From Actinoplanes campanulatus (GTDB lineage: Bacteria > Actinomycetota > Actinomycetes > Mycobacteriales > Micromonosporaceae): DNA of 64,000 nucleotides. The position numbers and the translations under genes are program-made. Below are positions 40,762 through 47,817 of this stretch, in pieces. Position 1 is the stretch's first letter. The number at the start of each line of letters is the position of its first letter. The notes below the pieces were generated by a model, which was not told the origin of the DNA, made no database searches, and saw nothing but the letters and a program-made list of their open reading frames with translations. Where the stretch lies: NCBI RefSeq assembly GCF_014647795.1, contig NZ_BMPW01000002.1:124001-188000 (forward strand), in the 5' to 3' direction.

Positions 40762-41633
40762 CCTTGATCCAGGGACAGGCCGCCGTCGACCAGCTCCTCG
40801 AGCTCCTCGACCTCAAGCGGGTCGACGCGGCCACCTTCCAGGGCGAAAGCCCGCAAACCGGAGCCCAGCGCGTGTTCGGCGGCCAAGTCGCCGGACAGGC
40901 GCTGGTCGCCGCCGGCCGCACCGTCGACCCCACCCGGCACGTCCACAGCCTCCACGGCTACTTCGTCCGCGCCGGCGACCCCACCGAACCCATCACCTTC
41001 CACGTCGAGAACATCCGCGACGGCCGCAGCTTCTCCGTCCGCCGCTCGACCGCCAAGCAACACGGCAAAACCATCTTCTTCATGTCCGCCTCCTTCCAGA
41101 TCCCCGAAGAAGGCCTCGACCACCACACCCCCGCACCCGACGACGTCCCCGCACCCGAAGACGTCCCCACCATCCTGCACTGGGCCGAGAAATACCCCGA
41201 GCGGATGGCCATGTTCAAGAACTCACCACGCTCCGTCGACGTCCGCTACGTCGGCGTCCCCGGCTGGGTCCCACCCGGCGACCGCGGCATCCAACCCCAG
41301 CAACGCGTCTGGATGCGCCTCGACGGCAAACTCCCCGACGACCCGCTCATCCACGCCTGCGCCCTCACCTACGCCAGCGACATGAGCCTGCTCGACGCCG
41401 TGCTGTCCACCCACGGCGAGGTCTGGGGCCCCGGCGGCGTCATCGGCGCCAGCCTCGACCACGCCCTCTGGTTCCACCGGCCCTTCCGCGCCGACGAATG
41501 GTTCCTCTACGACAGCACCAGCCCCAACGCCAGCGGCGCACGCGGCCTCGCCAACGGCCGCATGTTCACCCGCGACGGCCAGCACATCGCCAGCGCCGTC
41601 CAGGAAGGCCTCCTCCGCCGCATCGGCGGATAG
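40758..41633 (+). CDS. tesB: Acyl-CoA thioesterase II
   Basis: TesB hydrolyses acyl-CoA to free acid and CoA. 291 residues with two hot-dog domains. RVFGGQVAGQALVAAGRTV, HSLHGYFVRAGDPTEPI and VRRSTAKQHGKTIFFMSASFQ mark the first. ALTYASDMSLLDA and SLDHALWFHRPFRADEWFLYD mark the second, with the catalytic Asp in the latter (SLDHA). GTG start within the pyk stop. The pyk-tesB pair is conserved in mycobacteria. The coding strand is extremely C-rich. Confidence 0.95.
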   Translation: MTLIQGQAAVDQLLELLDLKRVDAATFQGESPQTGAQRVFGGQVAGQALVAAGRTVDPTRHVHSLHGYFVRAGDPTEPITFHVENIRDGRSFSVRRSTAKQHGKTIFFMSASFQIPEEGLDHHTPAPDDVPAPEDVPTILHWAEKYPERMAMFKNSPRSVDVRYVGVPGWVPPGDRGIQPQQRVWMRLDGKLPDDPLIHACALTYASDMSLLDAVLSTHGEVWGPGGVIGASLDHALWFHRPFRADEWFLYDSTSPNASGARGLANGRMFTRDGQHIASAVQEGLLRRIGG

Positions 41634-41639
41634 AGCCGG

Positions 41640-41686
41640 TTGTCCTCGCGGCTTGTCTCGCGGCCGGTCCACCCCGACGAGGACAA
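41640..41686. terminator. Inverted repeat between tesB and the convergent membrane-protein gene
   Basis: TTGTCCTCG (41640-41648) is exactly complementary to CGAGGACAA (41678-41686). The long 29-base loop contains further GC-rich pairing (GCGGC/CGGCC). Placed between convergent stops, it is probably a weak bidirectional terminator. Confidence 0.45.
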
Positions 41687-41689
41687 GCC

Positions 41690-42532
41690 CTACCGCGCTT
41701 CCGGCGCCAACTCCGCGCTCTCCGGCGCATCCGGCACCGCACCGGCCCGCGGACCCGTGACCCCGGCCTCCGCCAGGAACGCATCAAGATCAGCGGTCGT
41801 CCGCACCGCACGGTCCGGGAAACCCTCACCCGACCGCCCGCCGGCCACCCCCGCCGCCACCGTCGAACCAACCGGCCGCGCCCGATGCCGCGCCCGCCAC
41901 CGCGGAGCATCCTCCACATCCGACACACCCGCCGCATAGCCCCGCAACCCGGCGGAACTCTCAGCCGGCCACCTCAGCACATCCCGCCGCGGCCCGGCCA
42001 CCTCACGCAACCGCAACGCCGTCACCAGCTCCGCCACCGCACGCAACACACCCAGCGCACCCAGCACCACCATCACCAGCCGCGCCGTCTGCGGGAACGG
42101 GCTCGCCGCGAAGAACCCCAGCCCCGTCTCCAGCACACCCACCAACACCAGCAGGCTCCACACCCGATCCGTACCCCGGGCCATGACCCCCACCGCGACA
42201 TCCGTCACGCCGCGAACCATCAGATACCAGCCCACCAGCGCCGACGCCGTCGCGAACGCCCAGAACGGAAGCGTCAGCAACAGGCCGGCCGTCACCGTGA
42301 ACACCGCCGCCAGACCCGCGTTCAACCACCACGTCCGCGTCCCCGCCAGCGCCCGGACCGCCTCACACAGTGCACCGAACAGCACCACTGGGCCCGCCAC
42401 CGCCGCCACGTTCGCCGGTTCCAGCCGCAACATGGTCCAGCCGATCGCCAACCACACCGCGCCCGCGACCATCAGCAAACGCCACGTGTTCCCGCGCTCG
42501 ACGGTCAAAGGCGAAGAACCGGACGACAACAT
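41690..42532 (-). CDS. DUF308/HdeD-like membrane protein
   Basis: 280 residues from ATG 42532, preceded by GGGAGG at 5 bases; longer frames upstream lack a site. Six hydrophobic helices in three pairs occupy about residues 15-175 (MLRLEPANVAAVAGPVVLFGAL, PFWAFATASALVGWYLMVRG, LVLVGVLETGLGFF), the layout of the DUF308/HdeD acid-resistance membrane family. The C-terminal 100 residues are polar and disordered. Function unknown. Although on the minus strand, its plus-strand bases are as C-rich as tesB. Confidence 0.85.
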   Translation of the reverse strand: MLSSGSSPLTVERGNTWRLLMVAGAVWLAIGWTMLRLEPANVAAVAGPVVLFGALCEAVRALAGTRTWWLNAGLAAVFTVTAGLLLTLPFWAFATASALVGWYLMVRGVTDVAVGVMARGTDRVWSLLVLVGVLETGLGFFAASPFPQTARLVMVVLGALGVLRAVAELVTALRLREVAGPRRDVLRWPAESSAGLRGYAAGVSDVEDAPRWRARHRARPVGSTVAAGVAGGRSGEGFPDRAVRTTADLDAFLAEAGVTGPRAGAVPDAPESAELAPEAR

Positions 42533-42646
42533 GAGGCCTCCCGCTGAAGCTGTCCCTGCCATGACAGCATCCGGCGCACGCCGTGACCCGGCGTTCGGAG
42601 GATTCAGACCAAGATCAAAACCATCCACTGGTACGACGTAAGCGTC

Positions 42647-43405
42647 CTAGAACTTGGGACCGATGAACTCGTCGAGCCGAGCCACAGACGGCCGGGTGGC
42701 GACTGACAGCAGGTTAGGCCGACACATCCGCCAGGTGGCGCCGACGAGATCCAGCGACCTTTGGCAAAGTCGCATGATGTCGACGGATTCGTTCGAGAAC
42801 TGGTACCTCGAATACTCATAGGTCTTCTTCGGGTGCCTTATTCGATTCGTAACACGACAGCCGTCAGAGTGAAATAGGCCACGGAGGAAGCTCCCGGGCC
42901 ATTCGTCGATGAGTCTCTGCTGCCAAGCCTCCAAGGTGATCGCTCTCTTGTGTTTGGGTCCAGGGCCGTGTTGCGGAAGGAGGCACGGCCAGTGATTCGA
43001 GTAGCTCTGCACGGCCACGCAGCCTTGGCGGTTGATTCGTTGCACCCGTAGGGCGAGCACGCGAAGCATCGCCGTCTCGCATGCGTCGATCAGCCCTGGC
43101 CAGCTGGCCGTGCAGTAGACGCGCAGAACTGGCACCTTGGTAGTGGTCACCAGGTGGCCGTCGCCGAGGTACAGACCGAGTAGGTAGGCGTAATCCTGCG
43201 GATTATCAAGATCGTAAGGGGGATCGGTGCATCGCGCGCATCGCGGTGTGCTCGCCTCGCGTTCCGCCCGGCGACGTGGGCGATTCCCGTAGAACCAGTG
43301 CCCGACCGTGCGGCGTGGCAATCCAAGATCTCGACAGATCTCGCCGAAGGGCATCCCTTCGGCTCGAAGCTTGAGGGCTCGTTCGCGAATGTGAGGGGGA
43401 TGCAT
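42647..43405 (-). CDS. HTH plus LAGLIDADG homing-endonuclease-like protein beside tRNA-Leu
   Basis: 252 residues. N-terminal helix-turn-helix (about 1-42, GEICRDLGLPRRTVGHWF), a CxxC pair at 56/59, then two LAGLIDADG-type motifs about 100 residues apart: YLLGLYLGDG (74-83, acidic Asp82) and FLRGLFHSDG (173-182, Asp181). Both acidic residues that bind catalytic metal are kept. The DNA is visibly poorer in GC than its neighbours, suggesting transfer. It is downstream of tRNA-Leu on the same strand, 38 bases away. I recall similar proteins as widespread in actinobacteria, annotated as regulators. It could be an active nuclease or a domesticated DNA-binding protein. Confidence 0.85.
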   Translation of the reverse strand: MHPPHIRERALKLRAEGMPFGEICRDLGLPRRTVGHWFYGNRPRRRAEREASTPRCARCTDPPYDLDNPQDYAYLLGLYLGDGHLVTTTKVPVLRVYCTASWPGLIDACETAMLRVLALRVQRINRQGCVAVQSYSNHWPCLLPQHGPGPKHKRAITLEAWQQRLIDEWPGSFLRGLFHSDGCRVTNRIRHPKKTYEYSRYQFSNESVDIMRLCQRSLDLVGATWRMCRPNLLSVATRPSVARLDEFIGPKF

Positions 43406-43406
43406 G

Positions 43407-43434
43407 CCCCCATCTTCCGATGGGGGTATGACAA
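43407..43434 (-). promoter_or_regulatory. TTGTCA box and hairpin abutting the LAGLIDADG start codon
   Basis: On the minus strand TTGTCATA is followed directly by CCCCCATC-GGAA-GATGGGGG, a perfect 8-bp stem with a GGAA tetraloop (43407-43426), one base before ATG. The only ribosome-site-like sequence (GGGGG) is in the right arm. It could be the terminator of tRNA-Leu or a translation-blocking leader. Confidence 0.55.
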
Positions 43435-43443
43435 ATTTTCCGG

Positions 43444-43527
43444 TGCCGGGGACGGGAGTCGAACCCGCATGCCCTTTCGAGCGAATGATTTTGAGTCATT
43501 TGTGTATACCGATTCCACCACCCCGGC
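43444..43527 (-). tRNA. tRNA-Leu (anticodon CAA)
   Basis: 84 bases. Acceptor GCCGGGG pairs with CCCCGGC, discriminator A. D stem GTG/CAC with GG in the loop. Anticodon stem AATGA/TCATT around loop CTCAAAA, giving anticodon CAA, which reads UUG. Long class II variable arm (CGCTCGAAAGGGCAT). T arm GCGGG-TTCGACT-CCCGT. The CCA end is not encoded (CCG follows). Confidence 0.97.
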
Positions 43528-43573
43528 ATGCTCGTCCTGACGTGACTAGGTCACGCCAACCCGAGCACTCGAC

Positions 43574-43622
43574 AGCCTACCCACTAGGCTTAGGGCGGCG
43601 ACACCCAGATACCCGGGTGTCG
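43574..43622. promoter_or_regulatory. Two inverted repeats in the pdtaR leader / tRNA promoter region
   Basis: AGCCTA-CCCAC-TAGGCT (43574-43590) and CGACACCC paired with GGGTGTCG (43599-43622, 8-base loop) lie between the divergent tRNA-Leu and pdtaR genes. The second would form a hairpin in the pdtaR 5' UTR, 31 bases before the start. The role is unknown. Confidence 0.5.
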
Positions 43623-43653
43623 CGACATCGACGTTCTGGGGGTAGGGGTTTCC

Positions 43654-44268
43654 GTGGCCGACACGCAGGCTGGTCCCGAGCGCAAGCGGGTGCTCATCGC
43701 CGAGGACGAGGCCCTCATCCGTCTGGACCTCGCCGAGATGCTCGTCGAGGAGGGCTATGACGTGGTCGGTGAGGCGGGCGACGGTGAGACGGCCGTGCGC
43801 CTGGCCGAGGACCTGAAGCCGGATCTGGTGATCCTCGACATCAAGATGCCGATCATGGACGGTCTGGCGGCGGCGGAGCGGATCGCCGGTGGGCGGATCG
43901 CGCCGGTGGTGATTCTGACGGCGTTCAGTCAGCGTGATCTGGTGGAGCGGGCGCGGGCGGCGGGTGCGATGGCGTATCTGGTGAAGCCGTTCCAGAAGTC
44001 GGATCTGGTGCCGGCGATCGAGATCGCGTTGTCGCGGTATTCGGAGATCTCGGCGTTGGAGTCGGAGGTCGCGGGGCTGACGGAGCGTCTGGAGACGCGG
44101 AAGTCGGTGGAGCGGGCCAAGGGCGAGCTGATGACGAAGTATTCGATGACGGAGCCACAGGCGTTCAAGTGGATTCAGCGGACGGCGATGGATCACCGGA
44201 TGACGATGCGTGAGGTGGCTGACCGGATTCTGGCCGAGCAGCAGGCGGAGGCTGATCCGCCGAGATGA
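43654..44268 (+). CDS. pdtaR: ANTAR-domain response regulator, PdtaR homologue
   Basis: 204 residues. The receiver domain (about 11-125) has the acidic pair Glu17/Asp18, phospho-acceptor Asp62 (LVILDIKMP), LTAFSQRDLVERA and the Lys of YLVKPF. The linker coiled coil (ISALESEVAGLTERLETRK) leads to the ANTAR RNA-binding domain (about 145-195: AKGELMTKYSMTEPQAFKWIQRTAMD). Strong similarity to M. tuberculosis PdtaR (Rv1626), an RNA-binding antiterminator-type regulator phosphorylated by the unlinked kinase PdtaS. GTG start. Overlaps the next gene by ATGA. From here the plus strand is G/T-rich. Confidence 0.95.
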   Translation: MADTQAGPERKRVLIAEDEALIRLDLAEMLVEEGYDVVGEAGDGETAVRLAEDLKPDLVILDIKMPIMDGLAAAERIAGGRIAPVVILTAFSQRDLVERARAAGAMAYLVKPFQKSDLVPAIEIALSRYSEISALESEVAGLTERLETRKSVERAKGELMTKYSMTEPQAFKWIQRTAMDHRMTMREVADRILAEQQAEADPPR

Positions 44269-45413
44269 GACGTGTGGGCAGGCTGCTGGCGGGGGTGTTG
44301 TCGCTTCTACTGGTGGGCTGTTCCGCGGGTGGTGTTCCGGAGCCGTCTCCTGTGCCGTTCGGCTGGCAGGAGGCGGCTCTGCCGTCTTCCGGGGGTGTGC
44401 CGGTGGTGCGGGAGGCGGTGTGGTGCGGGGACGGCTGGTTCGTGGTGGGTGCGGTGCGGGATGCGGCGGGGGAGACGCGTCCGGCGGTGTGGTCGAGTGT
44501 CGACGGCCGGTCGTGGTCGGTGGTTCCGGTGGCGCCGCGGAGTTATTACGGCGAGCGCAGTGTGCTGGTGATGGGGGCGTGCCGGGAGGGTCGTCTGGCG
44601 GCGGTGGGCTGGAAGCGCGGGGGCGCGCATGCGAATCCGCGTACGGCGTCGTGGTTGCGGGCGGCGGACGGGGTGTTGCGGGAGTTGCCGGCGCCGTTCG
44701 AGTTGTACGGCGGTCCGCAGGCGATGAACGTGTCGCGGTTGGATGCCGGTGACGGTGGGTTCCTGATCTCGGGGAATCGGATGTCGGGTGCGGCGGTGTG
44801 GTGGTCGGGTGACGCGTCGCGGTTCGAGTTGCGTGAGCGTGTCGCCGGGTTGGCGTCGGACTCCTCGGGGGAGACGTGGGCGTTCGACGGGTTGGCGGTG
44901 GGTTCGGGCTGGTTGGTGGTGGGTGGTTGTCTGCCGGTGGGCCGGATCGATCGGGACGTGTGTGGTTGGCGGTCGGCGGAGGGGGTGTCGTGGGAGCGCT
45001 TGATCGCTGAGGGTGATTCCTCGGAATACGAGGAGTTGCATAGAGTGGCGCTGGTTGATGGAGTGCCGCTGGCGGTGGGGTTCCGGGGCCCGGTGTTCGG
45101 GGCGTGGCGGCTGGAGTCGGGCCGGTGGCGGCCGGTGGGTTCGTTCGGTTCGTGGCGGCCGAGTGCCTGGTCGGGGGTTCACTCGGTGGTGGTGGCCGGT
45201 CCCCGGTTGGTGGTCTCGGCGGGTGACGGGGTGGGGTACGCCCTGTGGGTGTCGTCCGACGGGGGTGTCTCGTGGGGCCGGGTGGAGCCGCCGGTGGCGG
45301 TGGGTGCGCGGCCGGAGGTGGCTTTGTCGGTTACGGCGGGTGGTGGCCGTTTGGTGTTGGTGGCTGATGACGGCGTTACTGGCCGTGTTTACACCTCGGA
45401 CATCGGAGCGTAA
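44265..45413 (+). CDS. Secreted lipoprotein, beta-propeller-like, unknown function
   Basis: 382 residues with a signal peptide and lipobox LLVGCSAG (lipid-modified Cys19). The mature part contains repeated short strand pairs with W/S-x-D-G patterns (VWSSVDGRSWSVV, GWRSAEGVSWERL, LWVSSDGGVSWGRV), suggesting a sialidase/BNR-like propeller. No catalytic motif recognised. ATG overlaps the pdtaR stop, so it may share its regulation. Codons are strikingly G- and T-ending (GTG, TTG, CGG), opposite to pyk-tesB. Confidence 0.82.
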   Translation: MRRVGRLLAGVLSLLLVGCSAGGVPEPSPVPFGWQEAALPSSGGVPVVREAVWCGDGWFVVGAVRDAAGETRPAVWSSVDGRSWSVVPVAPRSYYGERSVLVMGACREGRLAAVGWKRGGAHANPRTASWLRAADGVLRELPAPFELYGGPQAMNVSRLDAGDGGFLISGNRMSGAAVWWSGDASRFELRERVAGLASDSSGETWAFDGLAVGSGWLVVGGCLPVGRIDRDVCGWRSAEGVSWERLIAEGDSSEYEELHRVALVDGVPLAVGFRGPVFGAWRLESGRWRPVGSFGSWRPSAWSGVHSVVVAGPRLVVSAGDGVGYALWVSSDGGVSWGRVEPPVAVGARPEVALSVTAGGGRLVLVADDGVTGRVYTSDIGA

Positions 45414-45657
45414 CGGTGTTCGTGGTTGAGAATGCCGGTACCGGCCCTGATCGGTCGGACTTTTGAGCAGCTCTCTGTAACGGTTTGGCATGCAGGGCCG
45501 CTACGTCTTCTTAAGGAATTCTCAGCCCGCTACGCTGCGCCATCACGAGCAGTGCGCAGGGTCCAGCGGTTTCGGGTGTCGGGGGCGGTGACGCGAAAGC
45601 GTGCGTCGGCTCGGCTCGGTGACGGCTTCCCTGCACCGGGATGAAAGGTCATAAGCC
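45414..45657. other. Leader region of the liv operon
   Basis: No gene found. It contains a perfect 12-base palindrome GCCGGTACCGGC (45434-45445), an inverted repeat CTGCGC...GCGCAG and a small GNRA hairpin (ACGC-GAAA-GCGT, about 45592-45603). Local GC is lower around 45470-45520, a likely promoter. I could not match a known amino-acid riboswitch or a full GlnR box. Confidence 0.45.
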
Positions 45658-46812
45658 TTGAGGCGTAACTATGTACGGGCCCTGGGTGCGGTCGGCCTCG
45701 CCACCGCGATGCTGGCCGCGGCGGGTTGTCAGGACTCCGGTGGGTCCACGACTGACGCGTCCGGGTCGTCCTGCGGCAAGATTGCGATCTTCGGTGCTTT
45801 CACCGGTCCGAACGCGGGCCTGGTGCTGCCGTCGCTGAACGGCGCGAAGATGGCCGTGAAGCAGCACAACGCGGCCAACCCCGACTGCCAGGTGACCCTG
45901 CAGGAGTTCGACACGCAGGGCAACGCCGACCAGGCGACGCCGATCGCGAACCAGGTGGCGCAGGACCAGTCGTTCACCTCGGTGATCGGTGGTCACTTCT
46001 CCGGTGAGTCGAAGGCGACCATGCCGATCTACGAGGCCGCCGGTCTCGTGATGGTGAGCCCGTCGGCGACCGCCGCGGAGCTGACCAAGGCGGGGAACAA
46101 GTCGTTCCACCGGGTGGTGGGTAACGACTCGACCCAGGCGGCCGCCGCGGTCACCTACATCAAGGACACTCTGAAGTCGCAGAAGGTCTTCCTGATCGAC
46201 GATGGCCAGACCTACGGTGTGGGCATCATCGGCGAGGTGAAGACGGGTCTGGGTGCTCTGGCCGTCAACTCCGACAAGGTGCAGACGGACCAGCAGAACT
46301 TCGACGCGACCATTTCTAAGATCAAGTCGTCGGGCGCGGACCTGATCGCGTACGGCGGTTACACCAACGAGGCGGCTCCGCTGCTCAAGCAGGCCCGTGC
46401 GGCCGGCGTGACGGCGAAGTTCCTGGGCTTCGACGGTCTGTACGACCCCGGTTTCCCGGCGGGTGCCGGTGAGGCCGCGGTCGGCGCGATCGTGACCTGC
46501 CCGTGTCTGCCGGCCGCTGAGGCGGGTGGCACCTTCTCGGCCGACTACCAGAAGGAGTTCGGCCAGGCTCCGGGTTCGTACGGTGCTGAGGGCTACGACG
46601 GCGCGACGATCCTGCTCGAGGGTTACAAGGCGGGCAAGAAGACCCGTGCCGACCTGCTCGCGTGGGTGGACGCTTACGACAAGCAGGGCGTCTCGAAGTA
46701 CCTGAAGTTCGACGAGACCGGCGACGTGGACAAGTCCAAGGTCGTCATCTGGTCGTACGAGGTCAAGGCCGGCGGCGCGATCGAGCCGCTGTCGGAGATC
46801 AAGCTCAGCTGA
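45658..46812 (+). CDS. livK: Branched-chain amino-acid ABC transporter, substrate-binding lipoprotein
   Basis: 384 residues, a type I periplasmic-binding fold anchored outside the membrane. Signal peptide with lipobox LAAAGC (Cys24). The mature protein begins KIAIFGAFTGPNAGLVLPSLNGAKMAV, typical of Leu/Ile/Val-binding proteins; SPSATAAELT and EGYDGATILLEGY line the ligand cleft in the family. TTG start with GAAAGG upstream. Exact amino acid unknown. First gene of livKHMGF; a stable hairpin after its stop probably protects its mRNA and gives it higher expression than the membrane genes. Confidence 0.95.
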   Translation: MRRNYVRALGAVGLATAMLAAAGCQDSGGSTTDASGSSCGKIAIFGAFTGPNAGLVLPSLNGAKMAVKQHNAANPDCQVTLQEFDTQGNADQATPIANQVAQDQSFTSVIGGHFSGESKATMPIYEAAGLVMVSPSATAAELTKAGNKSFHRVVGNDSTQAAAAVTYIKDTLKSQKVFLIDDGQTYGVGIIGEVKTGLGALAVNSDKVQTDQQNFDATISKIKSSGADLIAYGGYTNEAAPLLKQARAAGVTAKFLGFDGLYDPGFPAGAGEAAVGAIVTCPCLPAAEAGGTFSADYQKEFGQAPGSYGAEGYDGATILLEGYKAGKKTRADLLAWVDAYDKQGVSKYLKFDETGDVDKSKVVIWSYEVKAGGAIEPLSEIKLS

Positions 46813-46826
46813 GTCCAGCTCTGATG

Positions 46827-46853
46827 CGGCCGGAGGCGCGTTGCCTCCGGCCG
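46827..46853 (+). terminator. Intercistronic hairpin between livK and livH
   Basis: CGGCCGGAGGC (46827-46837) pairs perfectly with GCCTCCGGCCG (46843-46853), loop of 5, 14 bases after livK and 22 before livH. No T-tract follows, so partial termination or mRNA stabilisation is more likely than a full stop. Confidence 0.75.
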
Positions 46854-46875
46854 TATCTGGTGCAAAGGGGTTTAT

Positions 46876-47817
46876 GTGAACTTCGATGAACTCTTCGGGC
46901 ACCTGGGCCAGCACACGGTGGACGGCTTGTCCAAGGGCGCTATCTACGCTCTTGTCGCGCTGGGCTACACCCTGGTCTACGGCGTCTTGAAGCTGATCAA
47001 CTTCGCCCACTCGGAAGTCTTCATGGTGGGTACTTTCGCGGTCCTGGGGACCTGGACCGCGCTCGGGGCCACAAGCAACCCGAGTTTCGGAATGATGATC
47101 CTGTTCCTGCTGGCCGGTCTGGTGGCCGGCGCGGTCGCGTCGGGCGCCACCGCGGTGGGCGTGGAGTTGATCGCCTATCGGCGGTTGCGGCGGATGAACG
47201 CGCCGCCGCTGATCTTCCTGATCACGGCGATCGGTCTGTCGCTGGTGCTGTCCGAGGCGTTCGGCCTGTGGCAGGGCCGGCTGATCAAGGGCATGCCGAC
47301 GATCGTGGAGCGGGAGATCCTGTTCACGATCGGGAACACCGAGGTGACCAACACGCAGTTGCTGACGATCGTGTCGGCGCTGGTGATGATGGTTCTCCTG
47401 GACGTGTTCATCAACCGCACCCGGTACGGGCGTGGCGTGCGTGCGGTGGCGCAGAACCCGGACACGGCGGCGCTGATGGGCGTCAACAAGGACCGGGTGA
47501 TCCTGCTGATCTTCCTGCTCGGTGGTCTTCTGGCGGGGGCCGCCGCGCTGCTCTACAACGTCCGGTACGGCAACACCCGGTTCAACGTGGGCTTCCTGCT
47601 GGGTCTCAAGGCGTTCACCGCGGCGGTTCTCGGCGGTATCGGCAACCTGCGTGGCGCGCTGCTCGGCGGCCTGCTGCTGGGTGTCGTCGAGGTGTACGCG
47701 GCCACGCTGCTGACGTCGAGCTGGGAGGATGTGGCGGCGTTCACGGTGCTGGTGGTCGTGCTGCTGTTCCGTCCGACCGGTCTGCTGGGTGAGTCGCTGG
47801 GGAGGGCCCGGGCATGA
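46876..47817 (+). CDS. livH: Branched-chain amino-acid ABC transporter permease
   Basis: 313 residues with eight or so hydrophobic helices. LINFAHSEVFMVGTF near the N-terminus and RAVAQNPDTAALMGVNKDRVI (the EAA-like loop contacting the ATPase) are hallmarks of LivH. KAFTAAVLGGIGNLRGALLGGLLLGVVE is the typical C-terminal block. GTG start with AAAGGGG upstream. ATGA overlap with livM. Confidence 0.96.
   Translation: MNFDELFGHLGQHTVDGLSKGAIYALVALGYTLVYGVLKLINFAHSEVFMVGTFAVLGTWTALGATSNPSFGMMILFLLAGLVAGAVASGATAVGVELIAYRRLRRMNAPPLIFLITAIGLSLVLSEAFGLWQGRLIKGMPTIVEREILFTIGNTEVTNTQLLTIVSALVMMVLLDVFINRTRYGRGVRAVAQNPDTAALMGVNKDRVILLIFLLGGLLAGAAALLYNVRYGNTRFNVGFLLGLKAFTAAVLGGIGNLRGALLGGLLLGVVEVYAATLLTSSWEDVAAFTVLVVVLLFRPTGLLGESLGRARA

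Noticed and set aside
40758-42532. Explaining the C-rich plus strand by codon preference or transcription
   Set aside because: tesB (plus) and the DUF308-like gene (minus) have the same plus-strand bias, and plus-strand pdtaR has the opposite one, so gene direction is not the cause.
43298-43540. Plus-strand frame across tRNA-Leu
   Set aside because: It reads antisense through the tRNA and the LAGLIDADG leader, with no start signal.
43599-43622. ANTAR-type target hairpin in the pdtaR leader
   Set aside because: ANTAR targets are paired stem-loops with hexanucleotide loops having A1 and G4; this is a single hairpin with an 8-base loop that does not fit.
45414-45657. GlnR box or amino-acid riboswitch before livK
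   Set aside because: Only isolated GTAAC-like half-sites are present, without the GTnAC/GaAAC spacing, and no known riboswitch core was found.
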